45,603 bases of DNA, from NCBI GenBank assembly GCA_030824575.1, contig JAVBXL010000077.1:1-45603 (forward strand). The letters are read 5' to 3'. Shown here piece after piece: positions 33,999 through 42,182 of this stretch (the stretch's first letter is position 1; each line of letters starts with the position of its first letter). The translations under genes were made by a program, and so were the position numbers. Under the pieces are notes generated by a model, which worked only from the letters and a program-made list of their open reading frames with translations, searched no databases and was not told the origin of the DNA. The DNA is from a bacterium (GTDB taxonomy: Bacteria > Pseudomonadota > Alphaproteobacteria > Sphingomonadales > Sphingomonadaceae).

Positions 33999-35018
33999 TC
34001 AGGCCGCCACCAGCCCCAGCAGCATATCCCGCGTGGCCAGCAATTCCCCGATCGGTGGCTGGTCCGTCCCCCGCGTCACCGACGCCATCGCCCGGTCGAG
34101 CCGCGCGCGCGCTTTATCCGTCATCTCCGGCAACAGGTCTGCGATCCCGACCATATCGTCCATCTTGCCCCAGCAGTTGAGCGCAAGGTCGCATCCCGCC
34201 GCCACCACCCCGGCCGCGAGTTCGGGGATGCTGCCCTTGAGCGCCTTCATGTCCAAGTCGTCCGACATCAGCAGCCCGTTGAAGCCGATCCGCTGCCGGA
34301 TGATCTCCCCGATGATGGTGGGCGACAGGCTGGCGGGGTGCTGCGCATCCCATTCGGTGTAGACGACATGGGCAGTCATCCCGATCGGCGCCTGGTTGAG
34401 CGTGCGGAACGGCGCCAGGTCGGTTTCCAGCGCATTGAGATTGGCGGTCACCACCGGCAAGGCGAGATGGCTGTCGACCATCGCCCGGCCATGGCCCGGC
34501 ATATGTTTGACGATACCGACCACGCCGCCTTCGGCCAGTCCCTCCAGCGTGGCGCGGCCCAGCGCGGCGACGCGCATCGGGTCGGCACCCAGCGTGCGGT
34601 CGCCCATGATGTCGCTCGCGCCGTCCTGCCGCACGTCGAGCAGCGGCAGCGCATCGACGGTGATGCCGACTTCCGCCAGGGTCAGGGCAATGGCGCGGGC
34701 ATTGGCGCGCGCTGCCGCGATCGCGCTGGACGGGGCGAGATCATAGAGCCGGTCGAACTGCGCGCCTGCCGGGAAGCTGGGCCACACCGGCGCCTGCATC
34801 CGCGCCACCCGGCCGCCTTCCTGGTCGATCATGATGAGAAGGTCGTCGCGGCCATGCAGATCACGCAGATCGTCGGTCAGCGCGCGCAACTGCGCCCGAT
34901 CGGCGATATTGCGTTTGAACAGGATGTAACCGGCGGGCTGCGCCTCTGCAAAGAAGGCGCGCTCGTCGCCGGTCAGGGTTTCGCCGGACAGACCGAAGAT
35001 GACGGGTTTCATGACCAT
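33999..35018 (-). CDS. nagZ: Beta-N-acetylglucosaminidase (family 3)
   Basis: 339 residues from ATG at 35018 (MVMKPVIFGLSGETLT). An ATG at 35012 or an earlier one at 35042 are possible; none has a strong ribosome site. Cytoplasmic GH3 enzyme removing GlcNAc from anhydromuropeptides during wall recycling. Motifs: IDQEGGRVARMQAP near residue 65, KHMPGHGRAMVDSH near 170 with the catalytic histidine, and MSDDLDMKAL near 250 with the aspartate nucleophile. Its position between a SPOR gene and scpA is familiar from sphingomonads. Confidence 0.94.
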   Translation of the reverse strand: MVMKPVIFGLSGETLTGDERAFFAEAQPAGYILFKRNIADRAQLRALTDDLRDLHGRDDLLIMIDQEGGRVARMQAPVWPSFPAGAQFDRLYDLAPSSAIAAARANARAIALTLAEVGITVDALPLLDVRQDGASDIMGDRTLGADPMRVAALGRATLEGLAEGGVVGIVKHMPGHGRAMVDSHLALPVVTANLNALETDLAPFRTLNQAPIGMTAHVVYTEWDAQHPASLSPTIIGEIIRQRIGFNGLLMSDDLDMKALKGSIPELAAGVVAAGCDLALNCWGKMDDMVGIADLLPEMTDKARARLDRAMASVTRGTDQPPIGELLATRDMLLGLVAA

Positions 35019-35076
35019 GAGACTAGCGGGGCGGAACGACATTGTCGAAGGAGAAGAGCAGCGCGCCCTTCCCCCT

Positions 35077-35799
35077 TTAATTGACCACCAGGCAGCTTTC
35101 GCCCGCGACCTTCAGCTTGCCGCAGATCATGCTTGCCTGGCCGCCCGCGCTGGCGCGCAGACGATAGACGGTGCCGCCTCCGACCTGCGCCGGTTCGACC
35201 GTCATGGCGAGCGGGGCGAGATAGGCGAAACGCTTGGACAGCTTGGTCCAGGCGTCCTTGGCCCCCGACGCGCTGCCATAGGCACCAAGCTGGATCATCG
35301 CACTACCGGCGGCGGCCTTTGGCGTTTCAGCCTGGCGCACTCCGGTTTCATCGGTAACGCGCGCCGTGACGCTGGCGGCGGGCTTGTTCGGCGCAGCGGG
35401 TGCGGGCGCGGACGGTGCGGGCGCGGTCTTGGCGATCGGCGCTTCGGGCACGCGGCTGGGATCGATCCGGCCATCGCGCAGCACGCCCTCGCTGGCGGCG
35501 AAGCTGGCGTCGCCTTCGCCGTCGAACTTCTTGGCGTCGGCTTCGTTGGCGGCGATCTTGTAATCCTGCGTCGGCGCGGCGATCAACTGCCCCTCGCCAG
35601 CGCCACCCCCGCCGTTACGGTTCTGTACCCACCACACGCCAGCAACCACTGCGCCGATCAGCGCGAGGCCGAGCAGGATCAGGCCGAGAAGCCGCAGCGG
35701 CGAGATCGGCTCGTCACCGTCATCGTCGATCGCCGGCTCCAGCCACGGCAGACGATCTTCATCGTCCAGATCCAGTCGCCCACGCGCATAATCGCTCAT
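35077..35799 (-). CDS. SPOR domain membrane protein
   Basis: 240 residues. An acidic cytoplasmic N-terminus (1-34), one membrane span (about 36-58), a proline/alanine-rich linker, and a C-terminal SPOR domain (about 163-238, beginning SAMIQLGAYGSASGAKDAW). Topology and length resemble FtsN- or DamX-like septal proteins; I do not assign a symbol. It lies 10 bases after argS and upstream of nagZ, so wall function is shared with its neighbour. Confidence 0.88.
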   Translation of the reverse strand: MSDYARGRLDLDDEDRLPWLEPAIDDDGDEPISPLRLLGLILLGLALIGAVVAGVWWVQNRNGGGGAGEGQLIAAPTQDYKIAANEADAKKFDGEGDASFAASEGVLRDGRIDPSRVPEAPIAKTAPAPSAPAPAAPNKPAASVTARVTDETGVRQAETPKAAAGSAMIQLGAYGSASGAKDAWTKLSKRFAYLAPLAMTVEPAQVGGGTVYRLRASAGGQASMICGKLKVAGESCLVVN

Positions 35800-35809
35800 T
35801 TCCAGCGCC

Positions 35810-37540
35810 TCACTGCATTTCCGTCAGGGCCGCAACGCCCATCAGGGCGAGGCCGTTGCGGATAATCTGCCCTATTCCCTGCGCCAGGAAAAGGCGCGTG
35901 GCGGTCAGCGCCGGATCGTCGGCCAGGATGACGCGGGCGCGCGGATCGTCATTGCCCATATTCCACCAGCCGTGGAAGGCGGAAGCCAAGTCATTGAGAT
36001 AGAAGGCAACCCTGTGCGGCTCGCGGGCCAAAGCAGACCCTTCCACCACCCGCGGGAACTGGGCGGCGAGCTTGACGATGGCCAACTCCGCCGTCCCAAG
36101 AAGGGACAGGTCGGGCGCGGGCAGCACGATCCCCGCCTCCTCCGCCCGTCGTCCGAGCGAGGCAATCCGCGCATGGGCGTACTGGACGTAGAAGACCGGA
36201 TTGTCCTTCGATGCTTCCACCACCTTGGCGAAATCGAAATCCATCTGGGCGTCGGCCTTGCGCGTCAGCATGGTGAAACGGACGACATCCTTGCCCACTT
36301 CCTGCACCACATCGGCCAGCGTCACGAAATTGCCCGCGCGCTTGGACATCTTCACCGGCTCGCCATCGCGCAGCAGGCGAACCATCTGGATCAGCTTGAC
36401 GTCGAACCGCGCCTTACCCTCCGTCAGCGCGGCGACGGCGGCCTGGATGCGCTTCACGGTCCCGGCATGGTCCGCGCCCCATATGTCGATCAGCTGGTCG
36501 GCGGACTGCGCTTTCTGGTAATGATAGGCCATGTCGGCGCCGAAATAGGTCCAACTGCCGTTCGACTTCTTGATCGGCCGATCCTGATCGTCGCCGAACT
36601 TCGTGGAGCGGAACAGCGGCAGTTCGACCGGCTCCCAATCGTCGGGCAATTCGCCCTTGGGCGCTTCCAGCACGCCGTCATAGACCAGGTCATGCGCGCG
36701 CAGCCAGGCTTCGGCCTGCTCCGGCTTGCCCGCCGCCTGCAATTCCGCCTCTGACGAGAAAATGTCGTGATGGATGCCCAGCAGGGCCAGGTCGGCGCGG
36801 ATCAGGTCCATCATCTGCGCCACGGCGAAGCTCCGGAAGGTAACGAGCCAGTCGCTCTCCGGCGCGCCGACGAACTTGTCGCCATATTCGGCGGCCAGCG
36901 CCTGACCCACCGGCACCAGATAGTCGCCCGGATACAGGCCTTCGGGGATGGTCACATCCTCGCCCAGCGCCTCGCGATAGCGGATATGGGCGGAGCGGGC
37001 GAGGACATCCACCTGACCGCCCGCGTCATTGATATAATATTCGCGGGTCACCTTATGCCCGGCATATTCCAGCAGCGTGGCGAGCGCGTCACCCACCACC
37101 GCGCCCCGGCAATGGCCCATATGCATGGGACCGGTCGGGTTGGCGGAGACATATTCGACATTGACAGTCACGCCCTGGCCGATACCGGACTGGCCATAAT
37201 CATCGGCATCCGCATGAATTGCGGCCAGTTCCGCGCGCCAGGTCGGATCGGTCAAGGTCAGGTTGATGAAACCGGGACCGGCGATGGCGGCGCTTTCGAC
37301 CTCATCGAGCGCCTGTAGCTTGGTCACGATCGCGTCAGCCAGCGCGCGCGGATTGGTGCCCGCGGGCTTGGCCAGGACCATTGCGGCATTGGTGGCCAGG
37401 TCGCCATGGCTGGGGTCGCGCGGCGGCTCCACGGTCACCGGCTTGCGGTTAAGACCGGCGGGCAATGTGCCCTCAGCCTCCAGCGCGTCCAGCACGGCGT
37501 CGAGATGGGCGGTGAAACGGGTGTAAAGGGACACAGACAT
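35810..37540 (-). CDS. argS: Arginyl-tRNA synthetase
   Basis: 576 residues from ATG at 37540. The AAGGA ribosome site lies only one base before that ATG and seven before GTG at 37534, so GTG may be the true start; TTG at 37549 is also open. Class I synthetase with the HIGH-type motif SANPTGPMHMGHCRGAVVGD and the KMSK motif GEPVKMSKRAGNFVTL, N-terminal additional domain and C-terminal anticodon-binding DALR domain. The upstream region holds a REP pair and a MITE-like element. Confidence 0.97.
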   Translation of the reverse strand: MSVSLYTRFTAHLDAVLDALEAEGTLPAGLNRKPVTVEPPRDPSHGDLATNAAMVLAKPAGTNPRALADAIVTKLQALDEVESAAIAGPGFINLTLTDPTWRAELAAIHADADDYGQSGIGQGVTVNVEYVSANPTGPMHMGHCRGAVVGDALATLLEYAGHKVTREYYINDAGGQVDVLARSAHIRYREALGEDVTIPEGLYPGDYLVPVGQALAAEYGDKFVGAPESDWLVTFRSFAVAQMMDLIRADLALLGIHHDIFSSEAELQAAGKPEQAEAWLRAHDLVYDGVLEAPKGELPDDWEPVELPLFRSTKFGDDQDRPIKKSNGSWTYFGADMAYHYQKAQSADQLIDIWGADHAGTVKRIQAAVAALTEGKARFDVKLIQMVRLLRDGEPVKMSKRAGNFVTLADVVQEVGKDVVRFTMLTRKADAQMDFDFAKVVEASKDNPVFYVQYAHARIASLGRRAEEAGIVLPAPDLSLLGTAELAIVKLAAQFPRVVEGSALAREPHRVAFYLNDLASAFHGWWNMGNDDPRARVILADDPALTATRLFLAQGIGQIIRNGLALMGVAALTEMQ

Positions 37541-37552
37541 TTCCTTCAACGT

Positions 37553-37653
37553 CCGTTCGCCCTGAGCGAAGTCGAAGGGCCTGGCAGAGCCGACGGCGAA
37601 GCCACTTCGCTCCGCTCAGTGCCGGGCTTCGACTTCGCTCAGCCCGAACGGGG
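37553..37653. repeat. REP-like inverted pair upstream of argS
   Basis: Left arm 37553-37579 (CCGTTCGCCCTGAGCGAAGT core) and right arm 37623-37653 (GGCTTCGACTTCGCTCAGCC core). It differs from most other copies by GAGCGAAGTCGAAG in place of GAGCCTGTCGAAG, so there are at least two subtypes. A further partial copy, CTTCGCTCCGCTCAGTGCCG, lies between the arms. Confidence 0.85.
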
Positions 37654-37665
37654 AATAAGCAAAGC

Positions 37666-37782
37666 TTAGTTTCTCGTCGACATTTCGTTCAGGTGGAGGC
37701 GAGAATAGTGATTTTCGAGCACCGGAGCGCAGGAAATCGCCATTCGCAGGCCCGCCTGTGCGGAATGTCGACGAGAAACTAA
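37666..37782. mobile_element. MITE-like 117-base element with 19-base terminal inverted repeats
   Basis: TTAGTTTCTCGTCGACATT at 37666-37684 is a perfect inverted copy of 37764-37782, extending to 22 bases with one mismatch. The 79 bases between have no ORF. The right end supplies the TAG stop codon of the lipoprotein gene at 37779. No target duplication is visible in the flanks (AAAGC and CGAGT). Non-autonomous transposition is inferred from structure only. Confidence 0.75.
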
Positions 37783-38417
37783 CGAGTCGCGTTATAGCGG
37801 AGCTGATCCTGGGTCAGGTTGAAACCCACGAGCAACTCGAAGCTGGTTCGCTGCAACGCCGCCTTGACGTCGGGCTGGGCGAAGGGATCGATCGCGGCGT
37901 CGGCGTCGCCGGCCTTACGCTTCTGCGTGATCTTGGTCTGGATGTCGGCGGGCAGCGTGGCGGCCGACTTGTTCACATAGGAGCCGGCCTTGCCCTGCGC
38001 GCTGGCGCGATAATCGCCCGCCGCGAAATTCAGCGTCACCTGGCCGACGCGCTTGGCGACGACATTGGTGCCGGCCTGCACCACGGCGGAGAAATAGGGC
38101 AAGGTCACCTGTCGTGCCGCGCTGGCATCGCTGCGGCGGGCGTTAACGGTGAAGGTCGCCTCGGTATAGAATTGCTCCGCCTCCGCGCAGGTCGAGCGCA
38201 GGTTGGTGATTTCCGCCACCACGTCGATCGCCGCGGCGTCGGTGCGGCCGGGGGCGGTGAACAGGGTGATGTCGCCGGTCTGCGCCGGGATCGCCGCTGT
38301 CGGGCAGGCCGAACGCACCGCGACGATGCCGCCGGTCGCGTCGATCTCGCCCCGGCGCGAACAACCGGCCAGAGCGAGGGCCAGCATGGCAGTCACGGCG
38401 ATATGAGACACTTTCAC
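37779..38417 (-). CDS. Predicted lipoprotein
   Basis: 212 residues from GTG at 38417, which has AAGGA ten bases upstream; an ATG at 38444 is less likely because it lengthens the signal peptide. The lipobox LALAGC places the lipidated cysteine near residue 19. The mature part shows a predicted beta-rich segment ([40 protein letters not shown]) with two cysteines, and a C-terminal tail rich in charged residues. I do not recognise the family. Its stop codon is the first base triplet of the MITE-like element at 37666-37782, so the native C-terminus may have been longer or different. Confidence 0.8.
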   Translation of the reverse strand: MKVSHIAVTAMLALALAGCSRRGEIDATGGIVAVRSACPTAAIPAQTGDITLFTAPGRTDAAAIDVVAEITNLRSTCAEAEQFYTEATFTVNARRSDASAARQVTLPYFSAVVQAGTNVVAKRVGQVTLNFAAGDYRASAQGKAGSYVNKSAATLPADIQTKITQKRKAGDADAAIDPFAQPDVKAALQRTSFELLVGFNLTQDQLRYNATR

Positions 38418-38614
38418 AGGCAGATATTCCTTCGCGCGGGCCAACAGGCCAGAAGCTTTGCGCTTTCCTTATCCATCCGCCGCCCGCCACGCAACCGCCC
38501 ATCCCTTCCCCACATAAGGACGCGGCTTTCGGGTTCGCGCCTTCTTCCGGTTCGCTCTTTCCTTTGGCCGGTTGGCTCTTTCTTCCGGCCGCACATTCGC
38601 CTAAGCGGCAAGGC

Positions 38615-39574
38615 ATGACGCACGCGCCCTCTGCCCGCCCGCCGATGAAGCTCCTGATCGCCGCGCCGCGCGGCTTTTGCGCAGGGGTCGACCGCGCGAT
38701 CATCATCGTGGAAAAGGCGATCGAGAAATATGGCGCGCCGGTCTATGTCCGCCATGAAATCGTCCACAATAAATATGTCGTGGACGGGCTGAAGGCCAAG
38801 GGCGCGATTTTCGTGGAAAGCCTGGATCAGGTGCCCGATGGCGTGCCGGTCGTCTTTTCCGCCCATGGCGTGCCCAAGGCGGTGCCTGCCAAGGCGGAGC
38901 AGCGCGGCCTGGACTATCTCGACGCTACCTGCCCGCTGGTCAGCAAGGTCCATCGTCAGGCGGAGCGGCAAGTCGAGGCCGGCCGCCACATATTGTTTAT
39001 TGGGCATAAGGGGCATCCCGAAGTGATCGGCACCTTCGGCCAGGTGCCCGACGGCGCGATGACCCTGATCGAGACGGTCGAGGATGCGGAGGCGTTTGCG
39101 CCCACCGACGCCGACAATCTCGCCTTCCTGACCCAGACGACACTGTCGGTGGACGATACCGCCGCGATCGTCTCGACGCTGGAGCGCCGCTTCCCCACCA
39201 TCGCCGCGCCCAAGGGCGAGGATATTTGCTACGCGACGTCGAACCGCCAGACCGCGGTGAAGGCGATCGCCGCCCGCTGCCAGGCGCTCTATGTCATTGG
39301 TGCCCCCAACAGCTCCAATTCGCTGCGGCTGGTGGAAGTGGCAGAGCGCGAAGGCACCCCCGCCCGTCTGATCCAGCGCGCCAGCGAGATCGACTTCGCC
39401 TGGCTGGACGGCGTGATGACGCTGGGCCTGACCGCGGGCGCCTCCGCGCCGGAGATATTGGTGCGCGAAGTGGTCGATCGCCTGGCGGAACGCTTCACGG
39501 TCGAAGAGGAACAGGTGGAAACCACGCGCGAGACGATCGCCTTCAAGCTGCCCCGCGGGTTGGAAGCCGCCTGA
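38615..39574 (+). CDS. ispH: 4-hydroxy-3-methylbut-2-enyl diphosphate reductase
   Basis: 319 residues from ATG at 38615 ([20 protein letters not shown]); the frame is open upstream, and an ATG at 38645 is possible. Last enzyme of the methylerythritol phosphate pathway, making IPP and DMAPP. The three iron-sulfur cysteines are visible: C22 in PRGFCAGV, C106 in [10 protein letters not shown] and C205 in [10 protein letters not shown]. Substrate-binding histidines occur in VRHEIVHN and [11 protein letters not shown]. It is followed after three bases by thrB and probably forms a transcript with it. Confidence 0.97.
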   Translation: MTHAPSARPPMKLLIAAPRGFCAGVDRAIIIVEKAIEKYGAPVYVRHEIVHNKYVVDGLKAKGAIFVESLDQVPDGVPVVFSAHGVPKAVPAKAEQRGLDYLDATCPLVSKVHRQAERQVEAGRHILFIGHKGHPEVIGTFGQVPDGAMTLIETVEDAEAFAPTDADNLAFLTQTTLSVDDTAAIVSTLERRFPTIAAPKGEDICYATSNRQTAVKAIAARCQALYVIGAPNSSNSLRLVEVAEREGTPARLIQRASEIDFAWLDGVMTLGLTAGASAPEILVREVVDRLAERFTVEEEQVETTRETIAFKLPRGLEAA

Positions 39575-39577
39575 ACC

Positions 39578-40555
39578 ATGGCCGTCTATACCCATGTTCC
39601 CGCCGAAGAGATCGACGCCTTCCTGACACGCTACGACGCCGGACGCCTGGTGTCGGCCAAGGGGATCGCCGAGGGGGTGGAGAACAGCAATTATCTACTG
39701 GAAACTACTGGCGCGGATGGAACGGGCCATCGCTATATCCTGACCCTCTACGAAAAGCGGGTGGATGAGGCGGACCTGCCCTTCTTCATGGACCTGCTCG
39801 ATCATCTGGGCGCACGCGGCTGCCTGGTGCCGCGCTTCATCGCCGATCTGGATGGCAAGCGGCTCCAGCAATTGTCGGGCCGCCCTGCCTGCCTGATCGA
39901 ATTTCTGACCGGCATCAGTGTGACCGAACCCACCCCTGGACAAGCGCGCGCCGCCGGCGTGGCGCTGGGCGAACTGCACAAGGCGGCGCAGGGTTTCGCA
40001 GGTCAACGGCACAACGCGCTGGACAAGCATGGCTGGCACGCGCTGGCCGCCAAATGCGGCGCGGATTTCGACCAGATCCAGCCTGGCCTTGCCGCTCGCG
40101 TCGCGCAGGAACTGGCGTTTCTGGACGCGCATTGGCCTGCCGACCTGCCGCGATCGGTGATCCATGCCGATCTCTTCCCCGACAATGTGCTGATGCTGGG
40201 CGAAGAGGTGACGGGCCTGATCGATTTCTATTTCAGCTGCACCGACATTCGCGCCTATGACCTGGCCGTCACCCACAGCGCCTGGTGCTTCAGCAATGAC
40301 GGCGCGACCTGGCATGGTGCGCGCGGCGCGGCGATCGGCGCAGGCTACGGTGAGGCCCATGGCCTGAGCGACGCGGAGCGGGCCGCCTTCCCGATCCTGT
40401 GCCGCGGCGCGGCGCTGCGCTTCCTGCTGACCCGCGCCTATGACTGGATCAACACGCCGGCCGACGCACTGGTGACGCGCAAAGACCCGCTCGCCTATCT
40501 GCGCCGGCTGGACTTCTACGCCAAGGCTGATCCGGCGGAGCTTCTGGGCCAATAA
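39578..40555 (+). CDS. thrB: Homoserine kinase (APH-like type)
   Basis: 325 residues. Phosphorylates homoserine in threonine synthesis. It belongs to the aminoglycoside phosphotransferase-like ThrB type, not the GHMP type. N-terminal GIAEGVENSNYLLET near residue 29 and KRVDEADLPFFMDLLDHL near 62 are typical, and the catalytic motifs are VIHADLFPDNVLM near 192 and LIDFYFSCTDIRAYDLA near 213. Linkage to ispH and rnhA is common in alphaproteobacteria. Confidence 0.95.
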   Translation: MAVYTHVPAEEIDAFLTRYDAGRLVSAKGIAEGVENSNYLLETTGADGTGHRYILTLYEKRVDEADLPFFMDLLDHLGARGCLVPRFIADLDGKRLQQLSGRPACLIEFLTGISVTEPTPGQARAAGVALGELHKAAQGFAGQRHNALDKHGWHALAAKCGADFDQIQPGLAARVAQELAFLDAHWPADLPRSVIHADLFPDNVLMLGEEVTGLIDFYFSCTDIRAYDLAVTHSAWCFSNDGATWHGARGAAIGAGYGEAHGLSDAERAAFPILCRGAALRFLLTRAYDWINTPADALVTRKDPLAYLRRLDFYAKADPAELLGQ

Positions 40556-40562
40556 CTACAAG

Positions 40563-40640
40563 CCGTTCGGGCTGAGCCTGTCGAAGCCCTTTTCTTCCCT
40601 TGAAGAAAGGAAAGCCCTTCGACAGGCTCAGGGCGAACGG
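40563..40640. repeat. REP-like inverted pair between thrB and rnhA
   Basis: Arms at 40563-40589 and 40614-40640 share the CTTCGACAGGCTCAGGGC core; the 24-base centre is itself partly self-complementary, so a single long hairpin can form. Almost the same layout as 20905-20982, including the spacer length. No T run follows, so it is not a classical terminator. Confidence 0.9.
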
Positions 40641-40661
40641 GATTATAGGTTTTCCGATTAA

Positions 40662-41108
40662 ATGACCGACCTCCCCACCGTAGACATCTTCACCGACGGC
40701 GCCTGCAAGGGCAATCCGGGTCCGGGCGGCTGGGGCGCGGTGCTGCGCTTTGGCGACAAAGAGAAGGAAATTTCCGGCGGCGAGGCGCAGACGACCAACA
40801 ACCGCATGGAGATGATGGCCGCGGTGGAGGCGCTGAACATGCTGAAGAAGCCGTGTCGCGTGACCATCTACACCGACAGCAAATATGTGCTGGACGGCAT
40901 CACCAAATGGATTTTCGGTTGGCAGAAGCGCGGCTGGCGCACCGCCGATAACAAGCCGGTGAAGAATGTCGAGATCTGGCAACTGCTGGTCAAGGCGATC
41001 GCGCCCCATCAGGTGAACTGGCAATGGGTAAAGGGCCATGCCGGCCACCCGGAAAATGAACGCGCCGACGCATTGGCCTGCGCGGCGGCGGAGAGTTTCC
41101 GGCGGTAA
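40662..41108 (+). CDS. rnhA: Ribonuclease HI
   Basis: 148 residues. Cleaves RNA in RNA-DNA hybrids. The four catalytic acids are D12 (in [17 protein letters not shown]), E50 (in [13 protein letters not shown]), D72 (in YTDSKYV) and D136 (in [11 protein letters not shown]). The KGHAGHPEN segment carries the conserved histidine. It ends about 70 bases before the convergent nucleotidyltransferase-like gene. Confidence 0.98.
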   Translation: MTDLPTVDIFTDGACKGNPGPGGWGAVLRFGDKEKEISGGEAQTTNNRMEMMAAVEALNMLKKPCRVTIYTDSKYVLDGITKWIFGWQKRGWRTADNKPVKNVEIWQLLVKAIAPHQVNWQWVKGHAGHPENERADALACAAAESFRR

Positions 41109-41175
41109 TCCTCCCGCATCCGTTCGTTTCGAGCGCAGTCGTGAAATAAGAAGCGCCAACTGTGGCGCTCTTTGC

Positions 41176-41958
41176 TTATCGTCGCTTCAAAATCGTCTCG
41201 ATCAGCGTCACGTCCGCTGGCTTGTCCGCGTCGATGCACGCCTCCGGGCTGTCCATCGCCACCAGCCGCGCGGTCAGGCCGAACTTGAGCCCGATCCGCG
41301 CGATACCGCCGCGTAAGGTGAGGATGCGCAGCAATGCGCCCATCAGCGCGAACGGCCCGAAGGCGGCCAATATCTTCCAGCCCTTCTTGCGGTCCTGCTC
41401 GACTTCCTGCCACAGCGCGATGATGGACCGCGCCTTGTCGCTGCCGAACCAGAAGATGTTCGCGCCCGACCACCATCCGTCGCGGAATTTGAGCCAGGTG
41501 CGGCGCGAATCGGGATAGCGGGCCAGCAATGTCGCGCGCTCCACCATGGCGACGGCGATGTCCGCGCCACTGGCTTCCCCAACGAACTGGTCGAGCATCG
41601 CCCGGTCGAGCAGCACATGGTCCGCGGTGGTCAGCAGGATCGGGAACGGCACATCGCCCGTCTCCAGCAGCGCCAGCAGCGACGAGGCGATCCCCTGCCC
41701 GCCCGTCTCGAAGCGGATGCGCGGATGATCGGCCAGCCAGGCGGTGGCGGGATCGGCGGCGAAGACGTCGGGCCGCTGCGTCAGCACGATCACCTGCCCG
41801 ATCGCAGGATGGTCGAGCAGCGAGCGCGCCGGGCGGTTGATCATCGGTTCGCCCCTGACTGGGACGAGTGGCTTGACCGGCACGCCGGCGGCTATGGCCA
41901 GCGGATCGGCGATGGGGCGGGCGCCCGCGAGCAGGATAGCGGTGATGGAACCAGTCAT
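41176..41958 (-). CDS. MobA-like NTP transferase family protein
   Basis: 260 residues. N-terminal ITAILLAGARPIADPLAIAA and PVKPLVPVRGEPMINRPARS follow the nucleotidyltransferase pattern (glycine-rich loop, then the nucleoside-contact lysine), and ILLTTADHVLLDRAMLDQF near residue 106 resembles the acidic metal-binding motif, although here the usual DxD reads TAD. The product could be a sugar or cofactor nucleotidyltransferase; the substrate cannot be told. It is convergent with rnhA. A repeat shared with the dgt upstream region lies immediately before its start. Confidence 0.75.
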   Translation of the reverse strand: MTGSITAILLAGARPIADPLAIAAGVPVKPLVPVRGEPMINRPARSLLDHPAIGQVIVLTQRPDVFAADPATAWLADHPRIRFETGGQGIASSLLALLETGDVPFPILLTTADHVLLDRAMLDQFVGEASGADIAVAMVERATLLARYPDSRRTWLKFRDGWWSGANIFWFGSDKARSIIALWQEVEQDRKKGWKILAAFGPFALMGALLRILTLRGGIARIGLKFGLTARLVAMDSPEACIDADKPADVTLIETILKRR

Positions 41959-41960
41959 CG

Positions 41961-42015
41961 CCGCGCCCTAGAGCATTCTGAAGGCGGCTGGAACAGCCGA
42001 CGACTCGCAGAATGC
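41961..42015. repeat. TAGAGCATT-type repeat, copy 2
   Basis: Outer arms GCATTCTG (41973-41980) and CAGAATGC (42008-42015) enclose an inner CGGCTG-GAA-CAGCCG hairpin (41985-41999). Its left part matches 4611-4660 in order and spacing of TAGAGCATT, GAAGGCGGCTG and GACGAC. Confidence 0.7.
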
Positions 42016-42078
42016 GGAAAAACAAGAAAAACGGAGCCGACGATGCACGGGAAGGGGCGTTTATGCGCAACAGCCCAA

Positions 42079-42177
42079 CCGTTCAGGCTGAGCAAAGTCG
42101 AAGCCCTATATTAAGCGGAGGCGAAGTGGCTTCGGCAGGCTCAGCCATGCCCTTCGACTTCGCTCAGGGCGAACGGG
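42079..42177. repeat. REP-like inverted pair downstream of the M23 peptidase gene
   Basis: Left arm 42079-42106 (CCGTTCAGGCTGAGCAAAGT core) and right arm 42150-42177 (CCCTTCGACTTCGCTCAGGG core), with a degenerate third unit (GGCTTCGGCAGGCTCAGCC) at 42128-42146. This copy is more diverged than the others and ends five bases before the stop of the minus-strand peptidase gene. Confidence 0.8.
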
Positions 42178-42182
42178 AGTTA

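Noticed and set aside
35012..35042. Longer NagZ N-terminus (MSFRPASLMVMKPV)
   Set aside because: No ribosome site for the first ATG; family members begin close to MKPVIFG. Kept only as an alternative.
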